A stretch of DNA of 64,000 bases from Granulosicoccaceae sp. 1_MG-2023 (GCA_030546905.1 JAUOPI010000009.1:62001-126000); one strand, 5' to 3'; positions 8,403 to 17,726 are shown, counted from the first letter of the stretch. Translations and numbers: made by a program. Notes: generated by a model not told the origin, from the letters alone.

Positions 8403-9191
8403 ATGCGCGCATCAGCCAAACACCGGGCCCACGCCCCGTTTAACGAGCACCTGCCCGCTCCGGTGTATTTCCGCTTTGCCGAGATGCCCGCCGACTCTGC
8501 CTATCCACAGCACCGGCACGCCTGGGGGGAATTCGTCTACGCCTACAGCGGTGTGATGGAAGTGCGTATCGGTGAGCGCCACTGGCTGACCCCGGCCGGC
8601 TACGGGCTGTGGCTGCCGCCGCAGCTCACCCATCAAGGCCTGAACCGCGACGAAGCCAGCCACGGCTCGCTGTATATCTGCGCGCAGCTGGCCGCACAGA
8701 TGCCCGCGGAGGCCTGCGCCATGGCCGTCTCGCCGCTGACCCGCAGCCTGCTCGACCACCTGAAAAACACCAGACCCGCCCTGCCCTACAGCGAGGCCGA
8801 CGAACGGTTGTTGCGGGTTTTGGTGGATCAATTGCTGAACACACCGGCCACCGGCAGCTACCTGCCCGGTGCCGCCGATCCCCTGCTCAGTGAGGCACTG
8901 GCTCTGATTGCCGCACAACCGGACAAGCCGGTCACCCTCGCCGCTTTGGCCGCGCAGTTGCACACAACCGAACGCACGCTCTCACGCCGCGCCCGCCGCG
9001 ATCTGGGCATGACGCTGTCACAGTGGCGCTCACGCCTGCGGGTGATAGAAGCAATCAAACGCCTCGAACAAGGCGTCAGGGTCGAAACCATTGCCTTTGA
9101 TCTGGGCTATGCCAGTGCCTCCGCGCTGATCGCCATGTTCCGCCGTGAAACCGGCACCACACCGGACGAATACCGCCGCCGTCAGACTTAG
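8403..9191 (+). CDS. AraC-family regulator with cupin sensor domain
   Basis: About 262 residues. The N-terminal half is a cupin-like domain (AYPQHRHAWGEFVYAYSGVM, then WLTPAGYGLWLPPQLTHQ), as in AraC regulators that act on adjacent exporters. The C-terminal 100 residues hold two helix-turn-helix motifs (LAALAAQLHTTERTLSRRAR, and VETIAFDLGYASASALIAMF) ending in a TPDEYRR signature. The frame continues upstream for 450 bases antisense to the exporter gene, but that part is not conserved-looking protein. The ATG at 8403 is chosen, with 8388 also possible; neither has a clear Shine-Dalgarno sequence. Its stop overlaps the convergent acyltransferase stop by four bases. Confidence 0.83.
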   Translation: MRASAKHRAHAPFNEHLPAPVYFRFAEMPADSAYPQHRHAWGEFVYAYSGVMEVRIGERHWLTPAGYGLWLPPQLTHQGLNRDEASHGSLYICAQLAAQMPAEACAMAVSPLTRSLLDHLKNTRPALPYSEADERLLRVLVDQLLNTPATGSYLPGAADPLLSEALALIAAQPDKPVTLAALAAQLHTTERTLSRRARRDLGMTLSQWRSRLRVIEAIKRLEQGVRVETIAFDLGYASASALIAMFRRETGTTPDEYRRRQT

Positions 9192-11110
9192 TCCGCCTGC
9201 CTGCTGCCGGTGTCCGGCACTGCCAGGGCATCGACACCACGCTCTTTCAGCCGCTGCCCCAGAACCGACGCGAACTGCAGACTCAGATGATGCTGGTCAT
9301 AGGCGAAAGGCTCGCCACCGGCGGCGGCCAGGCAGCTTTCTTCACAGGCCAGATCAAACTTGCGGATAATCAGCGGCTTCAGCTCAGCGGCGAAACGACT
9401 TGCCAGCCAGCGCCCTTCTTCGCGCAGGTCCTGCTCACGTCCGTAGGTCACAAACTCCGGCTTCAGGCAGGCATCCGGATCACCGTAGATGCCCATGTAA
9501 TAGCTGCAGTCTTTGTCCAGATTGAAATAGCCGCCGAGAATGATCACGCGGATAGCCGGATTCATCCGTTTGAGCCGGATTAGCAGCTCATAGTGCCCGT
9601 CTTTGTTGCTGGAGTACGGTTTGTTGGCGCTGTAAATAATGGTGTCCAACGTAGCGACAAATGCCGGATCGGTCAGTGCGTACAAGCGCTGCCGGCAGTC
9701 GTGCTGATCGGGCATATCACTATCCGGATTGACGATAAAAGCGTCACAGTGATTGGTGCTGCCGAAAGTAATCAGATTCAGTGACGGCGAGGCAAACGCG
9801 CGGTGCCAGAGATTGTAACCGTCCGGCTCATGAGAATTGCCGATCACCAACACCTGTTCCGGCGCATCGCGCTGACAAGAGCCCGCATCGTCCGAATGCA
9901 GCACATGACACGCCTTCTTATACAGATCAAAGCGTCGCGAGCGCCCGTCTTTAATCTCCGAGGCGGTCAGACCGAATTCACGCGGCACGATCCGCCCTTC
10001 GGTAAAATGCGCCGCCAGCGCGGCAGACAGACTGAACATCATCAACACCGGTACGACACGTCCGGCACGGTAGCGGCGCAGACCCGCGCCGCCCTGACGC
10101 AGCGGCTGCTCCACCAGGAACCAGCTCAGGTAACCCAGCAACAGCGAGACAAACACCAGCAAAACAGCGCTTGCAGCATCGACCGGCTGCGGATCCAGAT
10201 ACTGTCGAAAGACCACCAAGGGCCAGTGCACCAGATAAACAGAATAGGAAATCTTGCCGAGAAACAGGGCCAAAGGGTTTTCCAGCAACACACGGCTGAC
10301 GGCCGTGCTACCGGCAGCGATAAGCAGGGCCGCGCCGGCGCATGGCAAAAGCGCGCTTAGCCCGGGAAAAGGCGTCTGCCCGTTGTACAAAAAAACCGGC
10401 AGCAGCATCGCCAACAATGCAAGCATGGTAAGCGAACTGCGCGCACTTTGCACAATCCGCGGCAGGAACACCAGCCCCGCCCCTAGTACAAACTCCACGA
10501 TCCGGAACGGCAACATATAAAACGCCAGCGACTGCATACCAATGCCGTTGACATACTCGGCCGCCAGCAGCGAAAGCAACCCCAACCCGGCAACACAGAC
10601 AAAACGGTAGCGCCCGGACAGCCCGGATATCAGCAACAACAACGCAGGCCAGAACAGATAAAACTGTTCTTCCACACTCAGCGACCAGGTGTGCAACAGC
10701 GGCTTGAACGCACCATCCAGATCGAAATAGCCGGATTCACTCCAGAAGAAGATATTCGAGACCGAGAACAGGGCGGCGACCACTTCCCGAGCAAAGCGGG
10801 CCAGATGTTCCGGTGCAAAAATCAGCACCGCAAACACCATCGACACACTCACCGTCACGAGCAAGGCCGGATACAAGCGACGGAAACGACGGATATAGAA
10901 CTGCCTGAACGAGAAGGTACCGGCATCAAGCGAGGCGAGAATATTGCGCGTGATCAGATAACCGGAGATCACAAAGAAGATATCCACACCGACAAAGCCA
11001 CCGGGCACCAGCTGCGGATCGACGTGATAAAACAGCACGGCCAGAACCGCCAGCGCGCGAAGCCCGTCGATTTCCGGCCGGAAAGCCATAGTCCCTGCTT
11101 TTCTGCCCAT
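9188..11110 (-). CDS. Acyltransferase-3 family membrane protein with C-terminal SGNH domain
   Basis: A 640-residue inner membrane O-acyltransferase of the OafA/OafB type that probably acetylates a surface polysaccharide. The N-terminal half has about ten membrane helices and the family motifs FRPEIDGLRALAVLAV, FFVISGYLI and SWFLVEQPLR. The C-terminal third is a periplasmic SGNH hydrolase-like domain with VLVIGNSHEPDGYN and a late YDQHHLSLQF (DxxH). The upstream ATG at 11110 is preceded by AGAGAGGTGGC, which supports this start over the longer frame beginning at 11155. A 55-base piece of its 3' end recurs, 93% identical, near 24.85 kb. The polysaccharide substrate is unknown. Confidence 0.9.
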   Translation of the reverse strand: MGRKAGTMAFRPEIDGLRALAVLAVLFYHVDPQLVPGGFVGVDIFFVISGYLITRNILASLDAGTFSFRQFYIRRFRRLYPALLVTVSVSMVFAVLIFAPEHLARFAREVVAALFSVSNIFFWSESGYFDLDGAFKPLLHTWSLSVEEQFYLFWPALLLLISGLSGRYRFVCVAGLGLLSLLAAEYVNGIGMQSLAFYMLPFRIVEFVLGAGLVFLPRIVQSARSSLTMLALLAMLLPVFLYNGQTPFPGLSALLPCAGAALLIAAGSTAVSRVLLENPLALFLGKISYSVYLVHWPLVVFRQYLDPQPVDAASAVLLVFVSLLLGYLSWFLVEQPLRQGGAGLRRYRAGRVVPVLMMFSLSAALAAHFTEGRIVPREFGLTASEIKDGRSRRFDLYKKACHVLHSDDAGSCQRDAPEQVLVIGNSHEPDGYNLWHRAFASPSLNLITFGSTNHCDAFIVNPDSDMPDQHDCRQRLYALTDPAFVATLDTIIYSANKPYSSNKDGHYELLIRLKRMNPAIRVIILGGYFNLDKDCSYYMGIYGDPDACLKPEFVTYGREQDLREEGRWLASRFAAELKPLIIRKFDLACEESCLAAAGGEPFAYDQHHLSLQFASVLGQRLKERGVDALAVPDTGSRQAD

Positions 11111-11210
11111 GCCACCTCTCTGTAAATTTATCTTTTGTCCGTAGCAGGCGGGCAATATATATCAGCCCCGTGCGCTGACCAAAATGCCGGACCAGAGAAG
11201 ACCCAGGCCG

Positions 11211-11400
11211 GGAAGGCCGCCGGTACTCAGACCAGCGGCGGCAGACGCACCGCCAGCGTGGAGGCCAGCAGTTGCAGGAGATTCTTTTCCAGAGAGGAGA
11301 TATGCCCGTCTTCGAGCACCAGACTGGCTAGGTGACGGACGAAGCTGTCCCTGACCGGGCGGATCTGGCCGTGCAACACCGACAGGGCTTTGGTCAGCTA
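11211..11400 (-). pseudogene. Duplicated 3' end of the M48 peptidase gene
   Basis: These 190 bases align without gaps to 24901-25090, the last codons of the M48 peptidase gene plus 16 bases after its stop. I count about nine differences (about 95% identity). No start or catalytic part is present, so it is a dead fragment. It joins directly to an acuR fragment on its right. Confidence 0.85.
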
Positions 11401-11718
11401 GCTAACGAGACAGCCGGAGTCATAGCGGTGCTTTGCTATGCCCTTGAAGCAAACCCGATTAACTGCGGCAAACGCGGCAGTGGCGGTAACAAAGTATCGG
11501 CAAAACAGCGCATCGGCTGTGTGCTGAAATACAACTGATCGGCATCAAGCAAGGCGCGGCCTAACGTCTGTCTGCACGCCAAGTAATGATAGAAACCGCC
11601 CTTCATCACCCGGGCCCGTCTGAGTAGGGATTCCACTCCGCACTGCTGTAGCCACGACGGGTCAACGGCCGCAAATAAGCCTGCCCAACGTCTGAGCAGC
11701 CGGCTCATTCTTGCGCGT
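11401..11718 (-). pseudogene. Degenerate partial copy of acuR
   Basis: This segment aligns to about 4286-4615 inside acuR at roughly 75-80% identity, with at least one single-base deletion near 11446 that breaks the frame. Recognisable translated remains include GVESLLRRARVMKGGFYHYL and LGRALLDADQLYFSTQPMRCF, matching the intact acuR protein. The ends of the gene are missing. An open frame of 114 codons survives across it but has no start signal. It is read as a pseudogene fragment in the same orientation as its source. Confidence 0.82.
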
Positions 11719-11813
11719 CTATCTACTGGATACCTGGCCTGACCGGAAAGCAGCGAGCAAGCACAGCGGGGACGCTCCATTGCTACAGCCTGTGATACGC
11801 ACAGAAATCAAAT
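11719..11813. other. Short stretch without recognisable genes
   Basis: Between the acuR fragment and the PL7 promoter region the base composition becomes more AT-rich. I see no gene. This is the left edge of the alginate locus. Confidence 0.4.
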
Positions 11814-11828
11814 TGAAACGACGTTTTA
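11814..11828 (+). promoter_or_regulatory. KdgR-like operator upstream of the PL7 alginate lyase
   Basis: TGAAACGACGTTTTA has 7-bp arms around one central base, with one mismatch. It belongs to the same TRAAAYC-N-GRTTTYA pattern found upstream of kdgR and of the PL17 gene. It lies about 190 bases before the lyase start. A hairpin with arms CCCGAAT/ATTCGGG (11859-11879) follows in the leader. Confidence 0.5.
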
Positions 11829-12018
11829 TCTCTATAGAAATTGCGTTTGAATAAATTTCCCGAATGAGCTAAATTCGGGCCGTTCTTCGATGAGACAGCA
11901 GGCGAATTCTCGCCAGAAATTGCCTCAGACAGATCATCGGGGAACTCACCGGGAATGCACCGGCATCCCCGGAAAACTTTAATAAAATCAATAATAGAAA
12001 CACCAAAGGAGGTTGATC

Positions 12019-13059
12019 GTGTTATTCCGATCAGAAGAAACAATAGTATCTCTGCTGTTCTCCGGCTTGCTCGCCGGAACGGCATCCGCAGCTACAGAAG
12101 CACCACTACCGGCAGATGTTTTCGATCTCAGCAACTGGTATCTGACGCTGCCTATAGACGCTGACAGCAACGGTGTCGCAGATATTGTCAATCCTGTGGA
12201 GCTCCAACACTTTTCCAGTCGTGATTATTTCTATGTGACTGATGAAAACAATGTTGTGTTTGTGGCGCCCAATAAGGGCACAACCACTCCGAACTCCAGT
12301 AATTCACGAACTGAGCTTCGCGGCATGCTCTTGGGACACAATCAGGCCGACACAGTCAATCCCGCAGATCCCCGGAACAACTTCGTTTTGTCATCTCACC
12401 CCGATGCTGACAACTACGCTCAGATCGGCGGAAGCCTGGCCGCGACATTACGTGTCGAGCATGTCGCTGTCGAATCGGCCAACCCTGACCATAAAGCCGC
12501 TTACTCGGTCGTTGTCGGACAGATACACGCCGGCAAAAGCAAAGATGAATCTCATGACGGTTATGGATACGGCAACGAACCGCTGAAAATTTTTTATAAA
12601 AAACGTCCCGGAGAAGAGACCGGCTCCGTATTCTGGACTTATGAACGCAACCTGGCGAAAGACGATCCCGACCGTACTGATATCTGTTACACAGTATGGG
12701 GCAGATGCTGGAAAGACAAGACCGACCCCGCTAGTGAAGGCATCGAACCGGGTGAAGAGTTCAGCTACCGTGTCGAAGTCAACGGAGACATGCTTGTATT
12801 AGAGTTTAGTTCAGAAAACCACCCTGATCGCCGTTTTGAGCTCAACCTGGCAAACAATACAGACGCCAATGGCGAGGTCGACGAACTGGATAACCCTGAT
12901 GGCTATACAAATGACTGGATGTACTTTAAAGCAGGCGCTTATAACCAATGCAATACCAAACCCACATCAAGCTATTGCCGCGGCACAGGCAAGTGGGAAA
13001 CAGATAAGGCCAACGGTGATTACGCCCAAGTGGTTTTCTCCGAACTGGCCATGAAGTAA
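12019..13059 (+). CDS. Secreted PL7 alginate lyase
   Basis: A 346-residue endolytic alginate lyase of polysaccharide lyase family 7. Residues 1-25 are a signal peptide, so it acts in the periplasm or outside the cell, cutting alginate by beta-elimination into unsaturated oligomers. The three family blocks are clear: RTELRG at 97-102, QIH at 168-170 and YFKAGAYNQ at 302-310. The QIH form is usually linked to activity on guluronate-containing blocks. A GTG start is chosen because AAGGAGG sits seven bases before it; a TTG six bases earlier is too close to that site. It opens the alginate locus and has a KdgR-like box upstream and a terminator after its stop. It is more AT-rich than the flanking genes. 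Confidence 0.93.
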   Translation: MLFRSEETIVSLLFSGLLAGTASAATEAPLPADVFDLSNWYLTLPIDADSNGVADIVNPVELQHFSSRDYFYVTDENNVVFVAPNKGTTTPNSSNSRTELRGMLLGHNQADTVNPADPRNNFVLSSHPDADNYAQIGGSLAATLRVEHVAVESANPDHKAAYSVVVGQIHAGKSKDESHDGYGYGNEPLKIFYKKRPGEETGSVFWTYERNLAKDDPDRTDICYTVWGRCWKDKTDPASEGIEPGEEFSYRVEVNGDMLVLEFSSENHPDRRFELNLANNTDANGEVDELDNPDGYTNDWMYFKAGAYNQCNTKPTSSYCRGTGKWETDKANGDYAQVVFSELAMK

Positions 13060-13063
13060 ACCC

Positions 13064-13111
13064 ATGCCGTCGGATCGTTCTGAGCCTACAGGATCCGGCG
13101 GCATTTCTTTT
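13064..13111 (+). terminator. Rho-independent terminator of the PL7 gene
   Basis: Arms ATGCCGTCGGATC and GATCCGGCGGCAT (13 bp, one G-T pair) enclose 15 bases and are followed by TTCTTTT. It begins four bases after the PL7 stop. Confidence 0.8.
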
Positions 13112-13295
13112 CGAATGTACAGACTCACACCGTGTTCCATGGCCGTAGAGCCCGGGGCATCCGTAGAGCCGTCAAGCCCTGTCATACCCTGACGTGAGGC
13201 GCACGATAAACCCAGAAGCTACGCAGTCAGGCCCGGTCACACGAGGGCCTGTGATAGCTGATTCAATCTTTATATTAATCCCGGAGTTAATTCAA

Positions 13296-13643
13296 ATGTT
13301 GGTCGAATCTCAGAAATTCATCGAATTGGATAGCATCGAAAAAGAGCCTGTAGCCCCCGGCGTGACACGCCAGGTAATGGGACACAACGAACAAATTATG
13401 GCGGTTCGTGTGACTTTCGAAAAAGGCAGCGAGGGTTACGTGCACAGCCATTTTCACTCACAGATCTCGTACATTGAGAGCGGCAAGTTTGAAGTGATGA
13501 TTGACGGAGAAAAGCAAACACTTAAAGCCGGCGATTGCTTTTATGTCGCACCCAATGCCGAACATGGTGCGGTTTGCCTGGAACCGGGCGTGTTGATCGA
13601 TATATTCAGTCCGGTACGCGCCGACTTTTTAGCCGGACAATAA
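13296..13643 (+). CDS. kdgF: KdgF-like cupin, unsaturated monouronate linearisation
   Basis: A 115-residue single-domain cupin of the KdgF type. Characterised KdgF proteins speed conversion of 4,5-unsaturated monouronates from pectin or alginate into the linear keto acid (DEH/DKI). Sequence features are the metal-binding block VHSHFHSQISY (His50, His52, Gln56), a second cupin motif with NAEHGAVCLEPG (His90), and the terminal FSPVRADFL typical of KdgF. The start MLVESQKF is supported by GGAG nine bases upstream; the frame is open further upstream but without start signals. It acts downstream of the PL17 exo-lyases. It has its own leader after the PL7 terminator, with an AGGCCC/GGGCCT hairpin at 13229-13250. 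Confidence 0.88.
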   Translation: MLVESQKFIELDSIEKEPVAPGVTRQVMGHNEQIMAVRVTFEKGSEGYVHSHFHSQISYIESGKFEVMIDGEKQTLKAGDCFYVAPNAEHGAVCLEPGVLIDIFSPVRADFLAGQ

Positions 13644-13766
13644 GCCCGGCCCCGTTTCCGGCAGCGCTGAAAGCAATGACGTTGATGCAATTTGCCTTTT
13701 ACCGTCCCTGCGTCAAATCAGGTTTCTGCAAACACTGCCGGAAGGCGACGATCCCTCCGCCACGAT

Positions 13767-13805
13767 GGGTAGCAAATAACAGCTGTTGCTACCCGTCTTT
13801 ATTTT
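13767..13805. terminator. Bidirectional terminator between kdgF and kdgR
   Basis: Perfect 9-bp arms GGGTAGCAA and TTGCTACCC enclose 10 bases, followed on the plus strand by GTCTTTATTTTG. It overlaps the stop of the convergent kdgR gene. Confidence 0.75.
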
Positions 13806-14586
13806 GGCCCGGCAAGTAGCCCAGATTGTGCGAAATATTTCTCCCCGCCTCAATCAGAACACGCTTGTATTCTTCAGTTTTAGCCTGATGGTAGCGAATA
13901 CTCGGTATAGACATGCTGAGCGCCGCAATCGCCTTACCGGTGTGATCGAAGATCGGGGTGGCGAAACAGCAAACGCCTTCGTCCATTTCCTCCAAGTCCT
14001 CCGATAGCTCACCGCCGGCAATTTTCGCCAGCTCCGCGCGCAGATCAGCTTCCGTGGTCACGGTGTTCTGGGTACGGGGCTCGAACTTGACATTAGCGAG
14101 CGCCTTATCGAGCTGGCCGGCAGACAGATGCGCCAGCAAGGCCTTACCGATGGAGTTGGTGTATGCCGGGGTGCGGTCACCGATACGTGTCTGCATGCAC
14201 AGGTTAAAGTGCGAATTGTATTTGTGCACGTATATCACTTCGACCGTATCCGTATCCAATATTCCCAGGTGAATGGCCTCCCGGGTAAGCTCAGAAAGAG
14301 CTGCCATATCAGGATCGGCGACCTTTATCAGATCAGCCTCGCCCAGTGCCGTACTACCCAACGCGAAGACCTTCACGGTCAGGCGGTACTTCTCGCTTTC
14401 CGGATCCTGAGCCACATACCCCAGGTTCTTGAGTGTCTGCAGGAAACGGTACGCGGTGCTCTTGGACATCACCGCCCGCTGGGATAACAGCGCCAGACTG
14501 GACTCCCCCATCTCATCGAGGGTTTCCAATATAGCCATGACCTTGAGCACTGCCGTAACGTTATCGACCTTCGCTTCAGTCGCCAT
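13789..14586 (-). CDS. kdgR: IclR-family repressor, KdgR-like
   Basis: A 265-residue IclR-family regulator closely resembling KdgR, the repressor of pectate and uronate catabolism in enterobacteria, which releases DNA when it binds KDG. The N-terminal winged helix contains LLSQRAVMSKSTAYRFLQTL at about residues 33-52, matching the MSKSTVYRFLQT recognition helix of KdgR. The ligand domain has SIGKALLAHL and the EEMDEGVCCFATPIFD block. It sits within the alginate genes, and a perfect palindrome is 23 bases upstream of its ATG, so it probably represses itself and the locus. Ligand identity (KDG or a related keto acid) is inferred from the family. Confidence 0.9.
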   Translation of the reverse strand: MATEAKVDNVTAVLKVMAILETLDEMGESSLALLSQRAVMSKSTAYRFLQTLKNLGYVAQDPESEKYRLTVKVFALGSTALGEADLIKVADPDMAALSELTREAIHLGILDTDTVEVIYVHKYNSHFNLCMQTRIGDRTPAYTNSIGKALLAHLSAGQLDKALANVKFEPRTQNTVTTEADLRAELAKIAGGELSEDLEEMDEGVCCFATPIFDHTGKAIAALSMSIPSIRYHQAKTEEYKRVLIEAGRNISHNLGYLPGQNKDG

Positions 14587-14608
14587 AGGATATGAATTCC
14601 AAACCTTG

Positions 14609-14623
14609 TGAAATCTGATTTCA
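14609..14623 (-). promoter_or_regulatory. KdgR-like operator upstream of kdgR
   Basis: TGAAATCTGATTTCA is a perfect palindrome (7-bp arms, one central base). It matches the TGAAA...TTTCA style of enterobacterial KdgR boxes. Its place just before the repressor gene indicates autoregulation. Confidence 0.7.
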
Positions 14624-14899
14624 GATAAAATGATACGCTATAAGTCTACCGTCGTATGCATGCAATTGTCGGCAGGAGAGCCGGTATTGTGGTGATTTCC
14701 GGCGAAAAAAGCGGGATACGACAAGTTTTATTTTACCCTTTGTGCGGTTCCTCAACCAGAGGAGCAGGGCCGTGAACGGCTGAGTGGGGTATTGCCCTGC
14801 AGCACCCGCAAACTGATCACACACCGCCTTGCAGCCGATCTTCCAGCACACTGAAATCACTATTCTGAACGGCACACCCGGACATTCATGCCCGCGCTG
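14624..14899. other. Leader and intergenic stretch between symporter and kdgR
   Basis: Probably holds the kdgR promoter. It includes a 7-bp inverted repeat GCAGGGC...GCCCTGC (14764-14800). No gene is supported here; an 84-codon frame on the minus strand lacks any start signal or recognisable protein. Confidence 0.4.
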
Positions 14900-16618
14900 C
14901 TAGCGCTTGAGCAACCGTGATACCAGCAACTGGCCAAATGCCACCACAACGAAAAAGCCGACACCACCACTTCCGTCGGATAGCAGCGCCAACAACAAGG
15001 CGCCCAACGCCGCGCATGTCAGCAGGCGCGGCGCCAGGTGCCGCGATGGTCCGCTGGCAGTGACCACGAGATCAGGGTTTACCGGCCGCGCCAGTCGGCT
15101 GAATAGTTCATCGAGCTCAGCCTGCCGGGAGGCACTTCTCGGCGGATCGTATACAAAGCGGGCCAGGTAAACGAATCCCACCACGGTGATAATTTGGAGC
15201 AACAATGAAATAGCCAGTTTGATGTCAACAAGCTGAGCAGACGGAACCGGCGATAAACCAAGCCACTGTGTCAGGGTATTGATGTCAAGCCAGAGATAGC
15301 TTGCCATGGTCACAACCGCCCCCACCAACACGCTGCCCCAGCCCGACCAATCGGGGGCGCCGGTACGCACGATGGACAACAGGGCAGGCAGGGCCAACGG
15401 CATCTGAAAAAACACGCCGAACATCACCATAATGTCGAACAGACTCAGATGGTGCACCCGGTCAAGCACTACTGCCAACATCACGATAAGCACGCCCTGA
15501 CACACCGCAACCGAACGACCAATTAGTACAAGACGCTGAGCAGGCCGGGCAGCCGCCTTCAACACCGGTGTCAACAAACTGATAATGACACCGGCATCAC
15601 GATTAAGAGATGTCGTAGCCGGAGCCACCGTGACCGCCAGCATCGCCGCCACCACCAAGCCCAGCACCCCGGGCGGCAGATAGTCACGAATAAAATGCAC
15701 ATAAGCGGCATTGGCTGCATCCTCACCGAGCGAGGGATAGAGCGCCCCGAGATCAATGCCAGCCTGGCCGATCAACCAGGGCGGGATAAACCAGGTCACG
15801 GGTCCAACCACAAACAACACTGCCGCCAGAGCCGCAGCCTTGCGTGCGTCACGGTCACCGTTGGTAGTCAGGAAGCGGTAGCTCGAGGTTGCATTATTGA
15901 TACTGATAAACTGCTTCACTAGCATGGCCAGCGACCAGGCGACCATAATCCCCGGACTGAAATCGTCACCGCCGATCCAGAACGCACGGTCGTCACCGAT
16001 AAGCGGCATATCCGACTCAATCGCCAGCCACACAGCGAAGCCGCCTATAACAAAGGTTAATATAGCCAGCTGCACCATCTGGATAAAATTGTTGGCCGAC
16101 ACCACCCAGACCCCGCCGGAGAGGGTCACGGTGATAATCACCGCACCGATAACGAAGGTCACCAATATCACCCGCACGTCAAACACCGCACCAAGAAAAA
16201 GCGACACACCGTACAGGGCGATGGAGGCCGTCATCAGCGTCAGAAAGATCTGGCTGACCACGTAGAATATCTGCGTGTACTTGCCGTAGCGCAGGCGAAT
16301 GATCTCCGAATAGGTCGAAACGCGAAGCCGTCTGAAGCGCGGCGCAAAATAGGCTGCTGCCAGTACAAAACCCAGGGCATTCCCCCAGAAGATCATCAAC
16401 ACCGAAAAGCCGTTTTCGTAAGCTTTTTGCGCAGCGCCGGTAAAGGTCCAGGCGGAAAACTGCGTCATAAAAGCGGTGCTTCCGGCCATCCACCAGGGAA
16501 CCTGCCCCCCACCGCGGACAAAGCTATCAGGGGTCTCTGCCCGCTGCCGGTAAGCGATCACCGTTATCACGATGACAAGCAGAGAAATCAACAGGGAAAC
16601 CCTGTCCAGGGTAGGCAT
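14900..16618 (-). CDS. Sodium/solute symporter (SSS family), alginate locus copy 1
   Basis: A 572-residue inner membrane symporter of the SSS family with about 14 hydrophobic segments. The N-terminal block FVRGGGQVPWWMAGSTAFMTQFSAWTFTGAA follows the family pattern seen in Vibrio ToaA/ToaB transporters for unsaturated alginate monomers and short oligomers. A soluble loop near residue 500 (DPPRSASRQAELDELFSRL) precedes the last helices. AAGGAGA lies before the ATG. It is a paralogue of the symporter at 17.7 kb. Placed between kdgR and kdgM, it most likely imports alginate breakdown products. The exact substrate split between the two copies is unknown. Confidence 0.88.
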   Translation of the reverse strand: MPTLDRVSLLISLLVIVITVIAYRQRAETPDSFVRGGGQVPWWMAGSTAFMTQFSAWTFTGAAQKAYENGFSVLMIFWGNALGFVLAAAYFAPRFRRLRVSTYSEIIRLRYGKYTQIFYVVSQIFLTLMTASIALYGVSLFLGAVFDVRVILVTFVIGAVIITVTLSGGVWVVSANNFIQMVQLAILTFVIGGFAVWLAIESDMPLIGDDRAFWIGGDDFSPGIMVAWSLAMLVKQFISINNATSSYRFLTTNGDRDARKAAALAAVLFVVGPVTWFIPPWLIGQAGIDLGALYPSLGEDAANAAYVHFIRDYLPPGVLGLVVAAMLAVTVAPATTSLNRDAGVIISLLTPVLKAAARPAQRLVLIGRSVAVCQGVLIVMLAVVLDRVHHLSLFDIMVMFGVFFQMPLALPALLSIVRTGAPDWSGWGSVLVGAVVTMASYLWLDINTLTQWLGLSPVPSAQLVDIKLAISLLLQIITVVGFVYLARFVYDPPRSASRQAELDELFSRLARPVNPDLVVTASGPSRHLAPRLLTCAALGALLLALLSDGSGGVGFFVVVAFGQLLVSRLLKR

Positions 16619-16817
16619 TTTGAATTTTTCTCCTTGCCAGCGGATGGTTTATTCCGGACTTCCCGGCCTGATTGTGTGATACCCGGCACCCGGGTCGCTT
16701 ACGCTGCAGGCAGGCATTCGATGAAAAAAATCGTCGGAGACAGGAACCGCACAGAAAATCACGGACAAAGGACCGGGAGAGCCCGCACAGGCACTCCCCC
16801 GCCCTGCGACCGGAAGG

Positions 16818-17510
16818 TTAGTAGTAGTACTTGATGCCCACGCGCGTTCTCAACTGGCGGGTATCTGAACTGGAGCTGACACCGGCGTCGCCCAGTTCGA
16901 GATAGGGCAACCAGGAGCCGAAACGGCGCCCCATACCGAAGGCGGCCTCATAGGAAGCCCGGCCATCGTTATAAATATCGAATTCTTCATTATAATAATA
17001 ATTAAGCTCCATCCAGTATTTATAGTCACTGGGACCATAGCTCATATAGAACGTAATATTATTCTGCACATAATCGTCACCCTCACCCTCGGCGTACTGG
17101 GTAAACTGACGGCGATAGCGCAGCGTCGTGGTCATCGGAATCCCGGACGCTTTATAGCCAATCCGGGCCTGTGGCTTCAGACTATATTTATTATCCCCGA
17201 AGGTAATAGGCATACCCACCTGAAAATACCAGTTACCCTGCAAAGGATGCTTATACTCAAAGTCGACTTCACTATCGCCGCGAGCGATATTTGAAAACGC
17301 ACTGCGACTGCCATCCTCTTCTGTCGTAGCGGCAAACTTCGCCTCCAGACTGTAAGACAAACGCCCCAGCGAATCACTGATCTTTACCCTGTTGCCGTGC
17401 TGATCCGTGTGATGCTTGTACTCGTGCCGGTAATCAAGCGATACGGCGCTCGCAGCAGAAGAAAACACAAGGGCTGAAAAAAGAAAAACCAGACGATGAT
17501 TATTTTTCAT
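16818..17510 (-). CDS. kdgM: KdgM-family oligouronate porin
   Basis: A 230-residue outer membrane protein of the KdgM family, small 12-stranded channels specific for acidic oligosaccharides such as oligogalacturonate and oligoalginate. Residues 1-22 are a signal peptide ending in SAASA. The mature protein begins VSLDYRHEYKHHTDQHGNRVK, the family's opening strand, and ends RTRVGIKYYY with a C-terminal aromatic residue needed for barrel assembly. It would let lyase products enter the periplasm, replacing the SusCD route used by Bacteroidetes. It is flanked by the two symporter genes on the same strand. Confidence 0.92.
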   Translation of the reverse strand: MKNNHRLVFLFSALVFSSAASAVSLDYRHEYKHHTDQHGNRVKISDSLGRLSYSLEAKFAATTEEDGSRSAFSNIARGDSEVDFEYKHPLQGNWYFQVGMPITFGDNKYSLKPQARIGYKASGIPMTTTLRYRRQFTQYAEGEGDDYVQNNITFYMSYGPSDYKYWMELNYYYNEEFDIYNDGRASYEAAFGMGRRFGSWLPYLELGDAGVSSSSDTRQLRTRVGIKYYY

Positions 17511-17607
17511 TTAGCTAAATTTCCATTGCACTTAGTGCATGACCTGACGGGTGGCAAGCAGGGCCGATTTGCCCGAGTTGTCTTCCCATGCTGCACTGCG
17601 GCCGGGG

Positions 17608-17644
17608 CGGTGGCGGCTATATACATCGATTCAAGCCGCCACCG
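17608..17644. other. Stem-loop between symporter and kdgM
   Basis: Perfect 11-bp arms (CGGTGGCGGCT and its complement) enclose 15 bases. There is no T run, so it is more likely an mRNA-stabilising or processing hairpin in the minus-strand transcript than a full terminator. Confidence 0.4.
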
Positions 17645-17726
17645 AACGTGGGAACCCGCGTTTTTCAGGCCCTGACACAAGCGACAAATGGTTCCTCCTT
17701 ATTGATTTGTTTTATTGGTGAACGTT

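Noticed and set aside
11436-11780. 114-codon frame as a functional TetR gene
   Set aside because: It lacks both ends of the gene and has an indel relative to intact acuR; it is a pseudogene.
16681-16695. ACCCGG/CCGGGT hairpin as a terminator
   Set aside because: Stem of six with no T run in either direction; too weak to call.
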